Source of the DNA: Flavobacteriia bacterium
Lineage (GTDB): Bacteria > Bacteroidota > Bacteroidia > Flavobacteriales_D > Crocinitomicaceae
Reading direction: 5' to 3'
NCBI GenBank assembly: GCA_009923965.1
Contig: RFSL01000048.1
Span: forward strand, 1 to 7,010
Length of the DNA: 7,010 nt
Both the position numbers and the translations under genes were made by a program. The notes under the pieces are model-generated. The model did no database searches. It was not told the origin of the DNA and saw only the letters and a list, made by a program, of their open reading frames with translations. This document shows positions 6,726 to 7,010 of the stretch, one piece after another (position 1 is the first letter of the stretch; each line of letters begins with the position of its first letter).

Positions 6726-6747
6726 CAATTTAGTTCAAAAAGTAAAA

Positions 6748-6999
6748 TTACATTTTATTGATAAAAACCTGAAGTCCAGATTTTAAGTTTGCTGCTTTAT
6801 TTTTGTGAATAACATTCTTCTTTGCTAGTTTATCCAACATAGCAACAACAGTTGGAAATAGAATTTCAGCTTCTTTTCTATCTGTTAATTCACGCAATTT
6901 ACGTGTTGCATTTCTAGTAGTTTTATGTTGGTATTTATTCAATACTCGTTTAGTATCGTTTGAACGAATTCTCTTGATTGATGATTTGTGATTTGCCAT
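6748..6999 (-). CDS. rpsT: 30S ribosomal protein S20
   Basis: An 83-residue, Lys/Arg-rich, all-helical protein that binds 16S rRNA in the small ribosomal subunit early in assembly. The N-terminus MANHKSSIKRIR and the C-terminal segment IHKNKAANLKSGL are characteristic of bacterial S20, and the length is close to the usual 84-88 residues. The ATG at 6999 is the natural start, and the 11 nt upstream that remain in the window are AT-rich with no Shine-Dalgarno. Its promoter and any leader regulation lie outside the window. A strong terminator follows, separating it from the porin gene. Confidence 0.97.
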   Translation of the reverse strand: MANHKSSIKRIRSNDTKRVLNKYQHKTTRNATRKLRELTDRKEAEILFPTVVAMLDKLAKKNVIHKNKAANLKSGLQVFINKM

Positions 7000-7010
7000 T
7001 ACTATTTTAT

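Overview
The window looks like an ordinary stretch of chromosome from an AT-rich member of the Bacteroidota, most likely a Flavobacteriales bacterium. The evidence is: (1) an outer-membrane protein with the C-terminal signature of the Bacteroidota 'putative porin' (Porin_10) family; (2) genes that start without Shine-Dalgarno sequences, with AT-rich leaders instead; (3) a match to the Bacteroidota promoter form TTG-N19-TAnnTTTG in front of sucD; (4) strongly AT-biased codon use throughout. There is no tRNA gene, CRISPR array, insertion sequence, integrase or att-like repeat, and no clear base of a horizontally acquired island.

Layout. Positions 1-3966 (+ strand) hold five tightly packed genes: the CCA-adding tRNA nucleotidyltransferase (its first codons lie before the window), a small acidic-tailed protein of the plasmid pRiA4b ORF-3-like family, a class I SAM-dependent methyltransferase, a secreted TraB/GumN-family protein, and an FKBP-type prolyl isomerase lipoprotein. 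Junctions are 33 nt, 3 nt, 1 nt and a 4-nt ATGA overlap, so the last four genes at least are very probably one transcript. A 66-nt gap with a good promoter match then leads to sucD (4033-4911), the alpha subunit of succinyl-CoA synthetase. sucC is not in the window.

On the - strand, rpsT (ribosomal protein S20, 6748-6999) comes first. It is followed by a clear intrinsic terminator (about 6703-6725) and then the Porin_10 gene, best started at the ATG at 6683 and ending at 4938. The porin and sucD converge with only 26 nt between their stop codons and no visible terminator there.

How the genes relate. sucD (TCA cycle), rpsT (30S ribosome) and cca (tRNA 3' end) are housekeeping genes. The other members of the cca cluster combine two cytoplasmic proteins of unknown target with two exported proteins, a possible metalloprotease-like TraB protein and a periplasm-facing FKBP, so envelope protein handling is a plausible shared theme for the last two. 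I see no convincing new biological system. The points worth a second look are start-site corrections, the promoter/terminator overlap between rpsT and the porin, the uncharacterised proteins in the cca cluster, and two slippage-prone repeats.
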